A stretch of DNA of 64,000 bases from Streptomyces cyaneus (lineage in GTDB: Bacteria > Actinomycetota > Actinomycetes > Streptomycetales > Streptomycetaceae). Both the position numbers and the translations under genes were made by a program. The notes beneath the pieces were generated by a model. That model was given only the letters and a program-made list of their open reading frames with translations, had not been told where the DNA came from and ran no database searches. Location: assembly GCF_004028635.1 (NCBI RefSeq), contig NZ_RQJW01000008.1, positions 310,001 to 374,000 of the forward strand, given 5' to 3'. How positions within the stretch are numbered: position 1 is the first letter of the stretch; the number at the start of each line of letters is the position of its first letter. Positions 15,200 to 23,781 of the stretch are shown here, in pieces.

Positions 15200-15946
15200 A
15201 TGACCGGATCGACCATGACCGGCTCAACCTTGACCGGATCGACCGCGACCGACTCTCCGGTCGCCCTCATCACCGGCGGCGGCAGCGGCATCGGCGCCGC
15301 GGTCGCGCGACAGCTGCTGGCCGCCGGACACCGGGTCACCGTCACCGGCCGCGGCGAGGAGCGGCTGCGGGCCTTCGCCGCGGAACTCGGGGAGCCGGAC
15401 GGTCTGTTGACGATCGCCGGGAACGCCGCCGAGTACGGCGACGTACAGGCGGCCGTCGACAAGACGCTGAAGGCCTTCGGCCGACTCGACACCGTCGTCG
15501 CCAACGCCGGTTTCGCCACCCACGACTCGGTCGCCGAGGGCGACCCGTCCGGCTGGACCGAGATGGTGCTGACCAACGTCCTCGGCCCGGCCCTGCTGAT
15601 CCGCGCCTCCATCGACGCCCTCAAGGAGACCCGCGGCCGGATCGTCCTCGTCGGCAGCGTCGCCGGGTTCGTGCCCGGGCCGGGCAACATCTACGGGGCG
15701 ACGAAATGGGCGGTGACCGGGCTCGCCGAGAACACCCGGCGGCAGGTGACCGACTGGGGCGTCGGCGTGACCCACATCGCGCCCGGCCGCGTCGAGACAC
15801 CGTTCTGGGACAGCTACGGCAGCCTGCCGCCGGGGCACCTGCTGACCGCCGACCAGATCGCCGACTCGGTGGTGTGGGCCATCCGGCAGCCCGACGGCGT
15901 CGACATCAACACCGTCGTCGTACGGCCGCTCGGACAGCCCAACTGA
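15200..15946 (+). CDS. Short-chain dehydrogenase/reductase
   Basis: The 248-residue product from ATG 15200 is a classical SDR: TGGGSGIG cofactor-binding motif (25-32), ANAGF, VGSVAG with the catalytic Ser, and Tyr165/Lys169 in YGATK. The N terminus is a 15-base repeat encoding MTGST, MTGST, LTGST, then ATDS, so three evenly spaced potential starts (ATG 15200, ATG 15215, TTG 15230) occur. GGGGG precedes the first. The protein is probably a cytosolic NAD(P)-dependent oxidoreductase of unknown substrate. A 7-bp-stem hairpin overlaps the stop codon. Confidence 0.9.
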   Translation: MTGSTMTGSTLTGSTATDSPVALITGGGSGIGAAVARQLLAAGHRVTVTGRGEERLRAFAAELGEPDGLLTIAGNAAEYGDVQAAVDKTLKAFGRLDTVVANAGFATHDSVAEGDPSGWTEMVLTNVLGPALLIRASIDALKETRGRIVLVGSVAGFVPGPGNIYGATKWAVTGLAENTRRQVTDWGVGVTHIAPGRVETPFWDSYGSLPPGHLLTADQIADSVVWAIRQPDGVDINTVVVRPLGQPN

Positions 15947-15966
15947 CGCCGACGAAAGACGGCGTC
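15945..15966 (+). terminator. Short hairpin at the end of the SDR gene
   Basis: GACGCCG and CGGCGTC form a perfect 7-bp stem around eight bases, starting inside the stop codon. No T-tract follows, so termination efficiency is uncertain. Confidence 0.5.
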
Positions 15967-15997
15967 GCCGGCCTGGCAATGCGAGGGCCTATCTATT

Positions 15998-16010
15998 AGG
16001 AAAGTTTCCT
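15998..16010. promoter_or_regulatory. AGGAAAGTTTCCT palindrome
   Basis: This perfect palindrome around a central G lies about 90 bases upstream of the dimeric-barrel gene, in an AT-richer patch of the intergenic region. It has the form of an operator. No regulator can be assigned from the sequence. Confidence 0.5.
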
Positions 16011-16099
16011 TACCTGCGCTGATTGCGGGGTCATGCCCCCGGTAGAAGACTGGACATGCCGAAGATTTCGGATGTGGGCCCGGATTTCCGGGAGGTGTC

Positions 16100-16711
16100 A
16101 TGTTCGTACGCGCCATCTACACGACCGGCGATCCCACGAAGATCGACGCGGCCATCAGGGCCTTGAACACCGAGGGGCGGGACCTGTTGGAAGACCGTCC
16201 GGGGTACCGCGGAGCAAGTGTCTTCGTGGACCGGGCGCTCGGGAAACTGCTCGCGGCGAGCTGGTGGGAGTCGGAGCAGGACCGGCGCAACAGCGACGAG
16301 GTGTTGCGCGAGCGGCGGGCGGCCATGCTGGAGCCGTTCGCGGGAACACTGGCGGTCTTCAACTACGAGGCGTTGGTCTTCCACCAGGTCCGGCAGCCGC
16401 AAGCGGGCGGCGGACTGCGGCTGACCAGGCTGGAGTTCGACCCCATGGACACGGACCTGCTCGCCGACACGTTCCGGGCGACGGTGGTGCCCAAGCTGGA
16501 CACCCTCCCGGGGCTGGCCAGGGCGTCGCTGATGGTCGACCGGGAACGGGGGCGCGGGATGGTCGGAGCGGTCTTCGTCGACCAGGCCTCCCTGGCGGCG
16601 TCCCGCGCGGGCCAGGCGGCCGCCCGGCATGAGGGCGCGGCCAAGGCGCATGTGACCGTCACCGGGCTGGAGGAGTTCGAGGTCGTCTTCACCGACGTGC
16701 GCGGTGACTGA
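16100..16711 (+). CDS. Uncharacterised protein with two dimeric alpha/beta-barrel-like halves
   Basis: The 203-residue product from ATG 16100 (GGGAGG upstream) has no signal peptide or membrane segment. Two halves each look like an antibiotic-biosynthesis-monooxygenase-type ferredoxin fold: residues 1-95 contain RPGYRGASVFVDRALGKLLAASWWES, and 105-203 contain LPGLARASLMVDRERGRGM and a closing FEVVFTDV strand. The YRGASVFVD and LARASLMVD segments align, suggesting an internal duplication. No catalytic residues can be named. The gene stands alone between the SDR and a strong terminator. Confidence 0.72.
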   Translation: MFVRAIYTTGDPTKIDAAIRALNTEGRDLLEDRPGYRGASVFVDRALGKLLAASWWESEQDRRNSDEVLRERRAAMLEPFAGTLAVFNYEALVFHQVRQPQAGGGLRLTRLEFDPMDTDLLADTFRATVVPKLDTLPGLARASLMVDRERGRGMVGAVFVDQASLAASRAGQAAARHEGAAKAHVTVTGLEEFEVVFTDVRGD

Positions 16712-16724
16712 GGCGCCCCGTACG

Positions 16725-16764
16725 CGTCCGCCCGCCGCTCAGGCAGCTGAGCGGCGGGCGGACG
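16725..16764. terminator. Strong bidirectional terminator
   Basis: The 17-base arms at 16725-16741 and 16748-16764 (beginning CGTCCGCC and ending GGCGGACG) pair perfectly around the six-base loop GGCAGC. The hairpin sits in the 71-base gap between the convergent dimeric-barrel and aldo/keto reductase genes. Confidence 0.88.
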
Positions 16765-16782
16765 GTCGTACCGAAGCGGGCG

Positions 16783-17619
16783 TCAGGCCACGTCGAACGT
16801 CGCCGGGTCCGGGCCGATCCGCCGGTCCTCGTTCAGCGCGCTGATCGCCGCGAGGTCCTCGGCGTCCAGGCTGAAGTCGAAGACCTCGATGTTCTCCTTG
16901 ATCCGCGACGGGGTCACGGACTTCGGGATCACCACATTGCCCAGCTGGAGGTGCCAGCGCAGCACGATCTGGGCCGGGGTACGGCCGTGCTTCTGCGCGA
17001 TGGCGACGATCGCCGGGACCTCCAGCAGCCCCTTGCCCTGGCCGAGCGGCGACCAGGCCTCGGTGGCGATGCCCTGCGCGGCGTGGTACTCGCGGGAGGC
17101 GTGCTGCTGCAGGTGCGGGTGCAGCTCGATCTGGTTGACCGCCGGGACGACCGACGTCTCGCCGATCAGCCGCTCCAGATGCTCCGGAAGGAAGTTGGAC
17201 ACACCGATCGCGCGGATGCGGCCGTCGGCGTGGAGCTTCTCGAAGGCCTTGTAGGTGTCGACGTAGGTGTCGCGGGCCGGCAGTGGCCAGTGGATGAGGT
17301 ACAGATCGACGTAGTCCAGGCCCAGCTTCCCCAGTGACACGTCGAAGGCGCGCAGCGTGGAGTCGTATCCCTGGTCGCCGTTCCAGAGCTTGGTGGTGAC
17401 GAAGATGTCCTCGCGGGGGATGCCGGCGGCGGTGATGGCCTTGCCGGTGCCCTCCTCGTTGCCGTAGATCGCCGCTGTGTCGATGCTGCGGTACCCGGCC
17501 TCCAGCGCCGTGCTGACCGCCTGCTGCGCGTCGTCGTCCGGCACCTGCCAGACGCCGAAGCCCAGCTGGGGCATCTCGACGCCGTTGTTGAGGGTGATCG
17601 GGGGGACCTTGCTGCTCAC
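16783..17619 (-). CDS. Aldo/keto reductase
   Basis: The 278-residue product starts at GTG 17619. Family marks are LGFGVWQVPDDD, DTAAIYGNEEG with the catalytic Asp and Tyr, TTKLWN with the Lys, and LYLIHWPLPA with the His. The C-terminal PKSVTPSRIKENIEVFDFSL is the NADPH 2'-phosphate-binding region. It resembles the YvgN/DkgA group of aldose or 2,5-diketogluconate reductases. The acyl-CoA ligase gene lies upstream on the same strand. Physiological substrate unknown. Confidence 0.93.
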   Translation of the reverse strand: MSSKVPPITLNNGVEMPQLGFGVWQVPDDDAQQAVSTALEAGYRSIDTAAIYGNEEGTGKAITAAGIPREDIFVTTKLWNGDQGYDSTLRAFDVSLGKLGLDYVDLYLIHWPLPARDTYVDTYKAFEKLHADGRIRAIGVSNFLPEHLERLIGETSVVPAVNQIELHPHLQQHASREYHAAQGIATEAWSPLGQGKGLLEVPAIVAIAQKHGRTPAQIVLRWHLQLGNVVIPKSVTPSRIKENIEVFDFSLDAEDLAAISALNEDRRIGPDPATFDVA

Positions 17620-17669
17620 GAGCTCTTGATCCTTACGGTTGTCGTCAGGTGGTACTCATATCGTCAACG

Positions 17670-17684
17670 ATCACGTGGCGTGAT
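17670..17684. promoter_or_regulatory. ATCACG-TGG-CGTGAT inverted repeat upstream of the aldo/keto reductase
   Basis: A perfect 6-bp inverted repeat lies about 51 bases upstream of the reductase start, in an AT-richer stretch. It could be an operator. No regulator is suggested by its sequence. Confidence 0.4.
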
Positions 17685-17750
17685 GCATTCCTGACGGCGA
17701 AATCCGATCGAAACCGCGTCGGCTCTGCGGTCGGCGACCCCTGGGCCGGC

Positions 17751-19577
17751 TCAGGCCCGGTACAGCGCCTCGACCTCGTTGGCATACGCGTTCTCGATCG
17801 CCTTGCGCTTCAGCTTCAGCGACGGCGTGAGCAGTCCGTGCTCCTCGGTGAAGGGCTGCGCGAGGATACGGAAGGTGCGGATCGACTCGGCCTGGGAGAC
17901 GAGAGTGTTGGCGGCGACGACCGCGCGCCGCACCTCGGTCTCCAGGTCGGCATCGCGAACCAGCTGGGCCGGGGTCATCTGGGGCTTGTCGCGCATCATC
18001 AGCCAGTGCTCGACGGCCTCCTGGTCGAGGGTGACCAGAGCCGCGATGTACGGGCGGTCATTGCCCACGACGATGCACTGGGCGACCAGGGGATGGTCCC
18101 GGACGCGCTCCTCCAGCACGCCCGGCGAGACGCTCTTGCCGCCGGACGTGACCAGGATCTCCTTCTTACGGCCGGTGATGGTCAGGTAGCCGTCCTCGTC
18201 GAGGGAGCCGAGGTCGCCGGTGGCGAGCCAGCCGTCGTGCAGGGCCGCGTCGGTGGCCTTCTGGTTGTTGAGGTAGCCCTGGAAGACGTTGGCGCCGTGC
18301 AGCCAGATCTCGCCGTCGTCCGCGATGTGCACGGTCGTGCCCGGGATGGGCTGGCCGACGGTGCCGTAGCGGGTGCGATACGGCGGGTTGGCGGTCGCGG
18401 CCGCCGTGGACTCGGTGAGGCCGTACCCCTCGTAGACATGGACGCCGGCGCCCGCGAAGAACAGACCCAGCCGGCGGTCCATCCCCGAACCACCGGTCAT
18501 CGCCTGCCGGATGCGGCCGCCCATCGCCGCCCGCATCTTGGAGTAGACGAGCTTGTCGAAGAGCTGGTGCTGCATGCGCAGACCGGCCGACGGGCCGGGG
18601 CCGATGCCCCACGCCTTGGCCTCCATGGCGTCCGCGTACTTCACGGCCACCTCGACGGCCTTCTCGAAGGCGCCCGACCTGCCCTCCTTCTCGGCCTTGC
18701 GGCGGGCGGCGTTGAAGACCTTCTCGAAGATGTACGGCACGGCCAGGAAGAACGTCGGCTTGAACGCGGCGAGGTCCGGCAGCAGGGCGGCCGCGTTCAT
18801 CTGCGGCTGGTGACCGAAGCGGACCTTGCCGCGGATCGCGGCGACCTGCACCATCCGCCCGAAGACGTGCGCGAGCGGCAGGAACAGCAGGGTCGCCGCC
18901 TCGTCGCCCTTCTTGGAGTGGAACACCGGCTCCCAGCGTTCGATGACGGTGTCCGCCTCGTACATGAAGTTGCCGTGCGAGATGACACAGCCCTTGGGGC
19001 GCCCCGTGGTGCCCGAGGTGTAGATGATCGTCGCGACGGAGTCGGGGGTGACCGCCTGCCGGTGGCGGTGGACCACCTCGTCGTCGAGGTGGGCACCGGC
19101 GTCGTACAGCTCCTGCACCGCGCCCGAGTCCAGCTGCCACAGCTGGTGCAGCCGGGGCAGCCGGTCGATGACGGTGGCGATCGTCATCGCGTGGTCCTCG
19201 TGCTCCACGATCGCCGCCGAGCACTCGGCGTCGTACAGCGTCCAGAAACACTGCTCGGCCGAGGAGGTGGGGTAGATCGGCACGACCTGGGCGCCGATCG
19301 TCCACAGGGCGAAGTCGAAGAGCGTCCACTCGTACCGCGTACGGGACATGATCGCGACCCGGTCGCCGAACCGGATGCCCCGGGCGAGCAGGCCCTTGGC
19401 CAGGGCGAGCACCTCGTCCCGGAACTCGGCGGCGGTGACGTCCCGCCACTGTCCGTCCTCGTCCTTGCGGCCGAGGGCGACATACAGCGGATCCTCCTGA
19501 GCATGCTCGAAGACGACGTCTGCCAGGCCGCCCACCGGCGGTGCCAACGCCAACGGAGGGTTGGTGAACTCGCGCAA
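17751..19577 (-). CDS. Long-chain fatty acid--CoA ligase (AMP-forming)
   Basis: The product is 608 residues from a TTG at 19577. The TTG is the first credible start: GGGGAGCGGGG precedes it and no ATG or GTG fits nearby. ANL-superfamily motifs are clear: the P-loop-like IIYTSGTTGRPKGCVISHGN, GYGLTESTAA, WLATGDLG and the ITGRKKEILVTSGGKSVSP hinge with KLKRKAIE near the C terminus containing the adenylation Lys. It activates fatty acids to acyl-CoA in the cytoplasm, for beta-oxidation or lipid synthesis. The aldo/keto reductase is 131 bases downstream. Confidence 0.93.
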   Translation of the reverse strand: MREFTNPPLALAPPVGGLADVVFEHAQEDPLYVALGRKDEDGQWRDVTAAEFRDEVLALAKGLLARGIRFGDRVAIMSRTRYEWTLFDFALWTIGAQVVPIYPTSSAEQCFWTLYDAECSAAIVEHEDHAMTIATVIDRLPRLHQLWQLDSGAVQELYDAGAHLDDEVVHRHRQAVTPDSVATIIYTSGTTGRPKGCVISHGNFMYEADTVIERWEPVFHSKKGDEAATLLFLPLAHVFGRMVQVAAIRGKVRFGHQPQMNAAALLPDLAAFKPTFFLAVPYIFEKVFNAARRKAEKEGRSGAFEKAVEVAVKYADAMEAKAWGIGPGPSAGLRMQHQLFDKLVYSKMRAAMGGRIRQAMTGGSGMDRRLGLFFAGAGVHVYEGYGLTESTAAATANPPYRTRYGTVGQPIPGTTVHIADDGEIWLHGANVFQGYLNNQKATDAALHDGWLATGDLGSLDEDGYLTITGRKKEILVTSGGKSVSPGVLEERVRDHPLVAQCIVVGNDRPYIAALVTLDQEAVEHWLMMRDKPQMTPAQLVRDADLETEVRRAVVAANTLVSQAESIRTFRILAQPFTEEHGLLTPSLKLKRKAIENAYANEVEALYRA

Positions 19578-19765
19578 ACCCCGCTCCCCGCTCCGAATGC
19601 CTCGGCTGAAGCTCCGCTCAGCGCCGTGAAAGCTACCCCACCCGCGTTTCGGACGGGAGGGGGCCGGAAATCGAGGGGTGCTCAGGTACGCACTGGTCAG
19701 CGCGGGAAAATGCGCTCACATGGGGAAGGGTCGGACAGAAAACTGACGGTTGAGTAAGTTTCGGT

Positions 19766-19804
19766 CCCGTAATCTCCACCGAATCTGTACGACCCGATTA
19801 CGGG
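19766..19804. promoter_or_regulatory. CCCGTAATC...GATTACGGG inverted repeat
   Basis: Perfect 9-base arms are separated by 21 bases. The centre-to-centre arm spacing is about three helical turns, compatible with a dimer or tetramer contacting one DNA face. It lies about 280 bases upstream of the NACHT gene and about 190 bases from the acyl-CoA ligase start. Confidence 0.5.
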
Positions 19805-20011
19805 GTACGACCCCTGTTGATCATGGCATCCACGGGCGCGCCGTCGACGCTCCCTCGCCTCTTCCCTCGTCTAGTGCCTCGTCTCTTCCGCCCTCTCCCA
19901 TGTCAGCGTGCGCGTGGCCGAACCTGTCACTCCGGTTTCCGCCCCGACCCTCCTGACCAGGGCGAGCACGGGGAGGCGTCGTTGTTCCTGCGGCGGGTCG
20001 AGCAGGTGACG

Positions 20012-20028
20012 TACCGGACCGTCCGGTA
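20012..20028. promoter_or_regulatory. TACCGGA-CCG-TCCGGTA inverted repeat before the NACHT gene
   Basis: A perfect 7-bp inverted repeat ends 55 bases before the GTG start. A further CCGGTA follows at once. It may be an operator or a leader hairpin. Confidence 0.5.
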
Positions 20029-20083
20029 GCCGGTATCGTCGGTCAACCGCTTTGTGCCGTAGCGGAGGGTCGGGGGGTGGCCG

Positions 20084-23000
20084 GTGGCCGAGATCGTGAC
20101 CGCGGCTTTGGGGATCGTCGGCAAGCTGGTGGCCAAGCCGGCGTCGGAGGCGGCGCTGCGCAAGGAGCGCGTCGTTCAGGCGCTGAAGACGCTCCGCCTG
20201 GATCCGCATGTGCCGCCGCAGGATTTCGACAGCCTGTACGCGTACACGCTCGTCGAGTACTGCGCGGACCGGCCGACGCCCGTGCTCGCCGTGTTCCGGG
20301 ACGAGTACGTCATGGCCGCCTTCCGGCGTTCCTTCGGCAGCGCCGACGGATGGCGGCGGTTGCGTGAGGAGGTGCTGACGGCCGTTGAGCGCAATCGGGA
20401 GACGGGTGAGTTCGGGCGCCTCGACCACGGTTTCGTGGAGACGCACGTCGAGGGCTTCGCCACGGCGTTCCAGGCCCTGGTCGACCGGAGCCGGGCACCC
20501 CACGAGACCCGCCTGGAACAGAAGGTCGACGCGCTGCTGGAGCAGGTGAGCCGGACGCGGGACGAGGAGGAGAGCCACCGGGCCCGGACCGAGCCGGGGC
20601 GCGCCGCGCTGTCTCCCGCCGAGCGGCTGATGGAGGACGCCAGGGACTGGTTCCTCGCCGTCGGCTACCGGATCGAGCGCACGTGGGAGACCGCCGACGA
20701 CAGCGTCGCCCTGCTCGTCCACGTGCCGCAACGGCGCCCTGGGCGCTTCGACGTGACGGTCATGCTCTGCGTCGAGGGCGAACTCCAGCGGCACCACCTG
20801 GAGTTCCTCGACCGGCTGGTGCGGGACGAGGCGGCAGCCGAGGGCTGGGGCCTCGCCCGGACCCGGGTCAGCGAGGCGGCCAGGCGGTTCGCCAAGGCCG
20901 GCGACGACCGGCTGTTCTGCTACACCTTCGACGAACTCATCGAGCTGGAAGCCGACTTCGAGCCGTACATCGCGTGGGTGGAGGAGGAGGTCCGCCGCCG
21001 CGGGGTCGACGTCCGGTACGTCCCGCTGTCCTGCCGCAAGGACGAGATCGACCCGGCGACTCAGCAGCATCTCGACACCAGCGTGTACGACTGGCGCGAA
21101 GGAGGGCTCGACGACTACGTGGCCGGCTGGCTGGAGGATCCGACCAAGAAACACCTCTCCCTGCTCGGCGAGTTCGGCATGGGCAAGTCGTGGTTCGCCC
21201 TCCATCTCGCGGGAGAGATGGCGCGCGGATGGCGCGACGCCAAGCGCCGGGGCGTGCCGCGCCCCCGCATCCCGTTGCTGATCCCGCTCCGCGACTACGC
21301 CAAGCAGACCTCGGTGGAGGCGCTGCTCTCGGAGTTCTTCTTCAACAAACACAAGATCAATCTGCGCAGTTACGACGTGTTCCGAGTCCTGAATCGGATG
21401 CGTCGGTTGCTGCTGATCTTCGACGGCTTCGACGAGATGGCCGCGCGGGTCGACCACAACACGGTCGTCGCCAACTTCTGGGAGTTGGCCAAGGCGGTGG
21501 AGCCCGGGGCGAAGGTTCTGCTGAGCAGCCGGACCGAGCACTTCCCCGACGCGCAGGTGGCCCGTGAGGTGTTCGGCGCGAAGGCGTCGGCGTCGGTGCG
21601 ACGGGAGGAGGGACCGACGTTCGAGATCGTCGAGCTGGTGCCGTTCGACGACGAGCAGATCGAGCGCATGCTGGGTCATGTGCTGACCGAGGACAAGGTG
21701 CGCACGGTCATGGACAACGAGGAGGTCCGCGACCTCATGCGGCGTCCGGTGATGTCCGAGCTGGTGATCGACGCGCTGCCCGAGATCGAGCAGGGGGCGG
21801 AGATCGATCTCGCGCGCATCTATCTGTACGCGATCCAGCGGAAGATGGACCGGGACATCCAGGACGGGCGCACCTTCACGTCCCGCGCCGACAAGGTGTA
21901 CTTCCTGTGCGAGGTCGCCTGGGAGATGCTCTCCAGCGATCGGCTCTCCCTCAACTACCGGGATTTCCCCGACCGGCTGAAAGCGTGCTTCGGTACGGCG
22001 GTGGAGAGCGCGAAGGCACTCGACTACTGGGACCAGGACATGCGCGGCCAGGGCATGCTGGTCCGCAACGCCGAGGGCGACTACGGGCCCTCCCACAAGT
22101 CCCTGGTGGAATTCCTGGTCGCGTTCAAGTTCGCGGCGGAACTCGGGCTGCTGAGCGGGGACTTCCTGGGGATGATGCCGAAAGCCCGGGATGTGGCCGG
22201 GGCCGTGTACACATGGGCGGATTACTTCGCCGCGCGTTCTGCCGAGGGAGAGCTTCCTGCGCTGAGGACCTTCGGACCGGAATCCCTCGAGACGCTCTGC
22301 CAGAACTTCGGCTCGCTCGGCCTGAACGAGGTCGTCTACCAGTTCCTGGCGGCCATGGTGCGCCAGCACCCCGATGTGCAGAAGCAGCTGCTGGACGTCA
22401 TCGGCAGGATGAGGCAGTTCAAGCCCACGAGCGGGACCGCCCTCACCGGCAACTGCGCCAACCTCGTCCTCGCCAGCGGCGGAAGCCTGGAGGGCGCGGA
22501 TTTGTCGGAGGTGGACCTCGGCGGCTTCCTGCCGCTGGCTTTCGTACCGACGGCATCCCTGGCGGGCGCCGTATTGCGCGGCTCCGAGCTCGGCCGCGCG
22601 ACACTGGCGGACGTCGACCTGTCCGGAGCCGATTTCACACGAGCCCGTGTGGTGCCGTCGACGCTGGTGGATTCACTGTTGCTGCAGGGAGGTCTGGCTC
22701 ACTCCTCCGGTGCGGTGGTGTTGCGTACCGCGAGCGAGCTGTGGCACTGGCCGGACGGTGATGTGGCCGGAGAACCATTGCGCATTCCCACCGAACAGGT
22801 CAGGGACACGTCCCAGAGGGCCCCGGTGTTCTGGGACGAGGACACCTGGGCATTCGTGAACGGTTCGGACTGGTCTCTCGTGGACGCGAAATCCGGGCAG
22901 ATCATCGGGAGCGCAGGGCACCGCGGCGATTTCCCCCTGCGCTGGCGGGGGCGGACCGTCCTGGGCGAGTGGGAATCAGAGACGCTCACAGTCCTGGATC

Positions 23001-23707
23001 CCGAATCCGGTGAGGTGATCGATGCGGTACGGAAGCCTGATCTTCTCGTTTCCGAGTTCTACTTCTCCTCGGGCCGTGGAGGCCTGGGCGCCCTGACGGT
23101 CGGACAGTCGAAGGCCCGGCACCTTGTCCTCGACGACGCGTCCCACTGGCTCACCGTTGCCGAGATAGCGGCTGAGTCGCTGCGTGAGTGGATGGTGTGG
23201 TCGGCCCACGACGACGCCCTTCTGTGCGCAGGTGGTCGTATGTTCGGTGCTGTCGATTCCGCAGGGCTGCGCGTCGTGTTCTACACGGCGGGGGTGCCCG
23301 TGCCGGAATGGACGCCGAGGGGGATCAAAGGCTTCGTCTACCGCGCGGCGTCGGGCATGGCGGCCATGGCTGTGGAGACGGACCTGTATCTGTGGAGGCC
23401 GGCCGATACCGCCGGGGCCGGAGAGTGGGAGACGGTGGCCTGGCTCGGGCAGCGCCACACGGTTCCCGCCGGCACAGCCGCCCTCTGGTCCCCACCCGCC
23501 GGCGACCGTCTGGTCGTCCTCTCCCGGATGGGCGAACTCACCGTCCTCGACTTCCGCACCGGCGAGATCCTCTCCCGCCGCATGCTCACCACCCGCTTCA
23601 AGGGCACCCGCTTCTCCCGCTTCTGCGGCTACGACGACGCCACCTTGGAGGCCCTCACCCGGGCCGGAGCCGTGATCGTCGACGACGCTCGTGATCAATA
23701 CGACTAG
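20084..23707 (+). CDS. Large NACHT-family STAND NTPase with pentapeptide-like and propeller-like C terminus
   Basis: The 1207-residue product starts at GTG 20084 with GGAGGG upstream. An alpha-helical N-terminal region (about 1-165) precedes a segment (about 175-330) whose strand/helix order, with RTRVSEAARRFAKAGDDRLFCYTFDEL, recalls the end of Mrr/PD-(D/E)xK nuclease folds. NACHT follows: Walker A GEFGMGKS (362-369) and Walker B IFDGFDE (Asp447, Asp450, Glu451). A pentapeptide-like stretch lies at about 803-857 and a beta-rich, propeller-like region at about 860-1207. Proteins of this layout include bacterial NLR-like antiphage sensors, but no defence neighbours are present. Base composition dips around 22.6-23.3 kb, so transfer is possible. 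Role inferred, not shown. Confidence 0.85.
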   Translation: MAEIVTAALGIVGKLVAKPASEAALRKERVVQALKTLRLDPHVPPQDFDSLYAYTLVEYCADRPTPVLAVFRDEYVMAAFRRSFGSADGWRRLREEVLTAVERNRETGEFGRLDHGFVETHVEGFATAFQALVDRSRAPHETRLEQKVDALLEQVSRTRDEEESHRARTEPGRAALSPAERLMEDARDWFLAVGYRIERTWETADDSVALLVHVPQRRPGRFDVTVMLCVEGELQRHHLEFLDRLVRDEAAAEGWGLARTRVSEAARRFAKAGDDRLFCYTFDELIELEADFEPYIAWVEEEVRRRGVDVRYVPLSCRKDEIDPATQQHLDTSVYDWREGGLDDYVAGWLEDPTKKHLSLLGEFGMGKSWFALHLAGEMARGWRDAKRRGVPRPRIPLLIPLRDYAKQTSVEALLSEFFFNKHKINLRSYDVFRVLNRMRRLLLIFDGFDEMAARVDHNTVVANFWELAKAVEPGAKVLLSSRTEHFPDAQVAREVFGAKASASVRREEGPTFEIVELVPFDDEQIERMLGHVLTEDKVRTVMDNEEVRDLMRRPVMSELVIDALPEIEQGAEIDLARIYLYAIQRKMDRDIQDGRTFTSRADKVYFLCEVAWEMLSSDRLSLNYRDFPDRLKACFGTAVESAKALDYWDQDMRGQGMLVRNAEGDYGPSHKSLVEFLVAFKFAAELGLLSGDFLGMMPKARDVAGAVYTWADYFAARSAEGELPALRTFGPESLETLCQNFGSLGLNEVVYQFLAAMVRQHPDVQKQLLDVIGRMRQFKPTSGTALTGNCANLVLASGGSLEGADLSEVDLGGFLPLAFVPTASLAGAVLRGSELGRATLADVDLSGADFTRARVVPSTLVDSLLLQGGLAHSSGAVVLRTASELWHWPDGDVAGEPLRIPTEQVRDTSQRAPVFWDEDTWAFVNGSDWSLVDAKSGQIIGSAGHRGDFPLRWRGRTVLGEWESETLTVLDPESGEVIDAVRKPDLLVSEFYFSSGRGGLGALTVGQSKARHLVLDDASHWLTVAEIAAESLREWMVWSAHDDALLCAGGRMFGAVDSAGLRVVFYTAGVPVPEWTPRGIKGFVYRAASGMAAMAVETDLYLWRPADTAGAGEWETVAWLGQRHTVPAGTAALWSPPAGDRLVVLSRMGELTVLDFRTGEILSRRMLTTRFKGTRFSRFCGYDDATLEALTRAGAVIVDDARDQYD

Positions 23708-23708
23708 G

Positions 23709-23780
23709 GCCTGTCCGCTCTCGGCCGCACTCGAGCAGGGGGCACACCCCACCGGAGCCGGCCTGACCCGCAGGACAGGC
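23709..23780. terminator. Long-range inverted repeat between NACHT and LysR genes
   Basis: GCCTGTCC (23709-23716) and GGACAGGC (23773-23780) pair perfectly across 56 bases in the gap between convergent genes. A weak terminator is possible. Confidence 0.35.
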
Positions 23781-23781
23781 G

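Larger units (their letters stand above)
19578..20083. promoter_or_regulatory. 506-base divergent intergenic region with two inverted repeats
   Basis: No convincing gene was found between the acyl-CoA ligase and the NACHT gene; short open frames here lack ribosome sites and typical codon bias. Two inverted repeats stand out: CCCGTAATC/GATTACGGG (19766-19774 and 19796-19804, perfect, 21-base spacer) and TACCGGA-CCG-TCCGGTA (20012-20028). The first lies in the most AT-rich part, a plausible promoter zone. Confidence 0.6.

Noticed and set aside
19871..22369. An 832-residue minus-strand open frame opposite the NACHT gene
   Set aside because: It is a GC-driven shadow of the real plus-strand gene, with no ribosome site or family signature.
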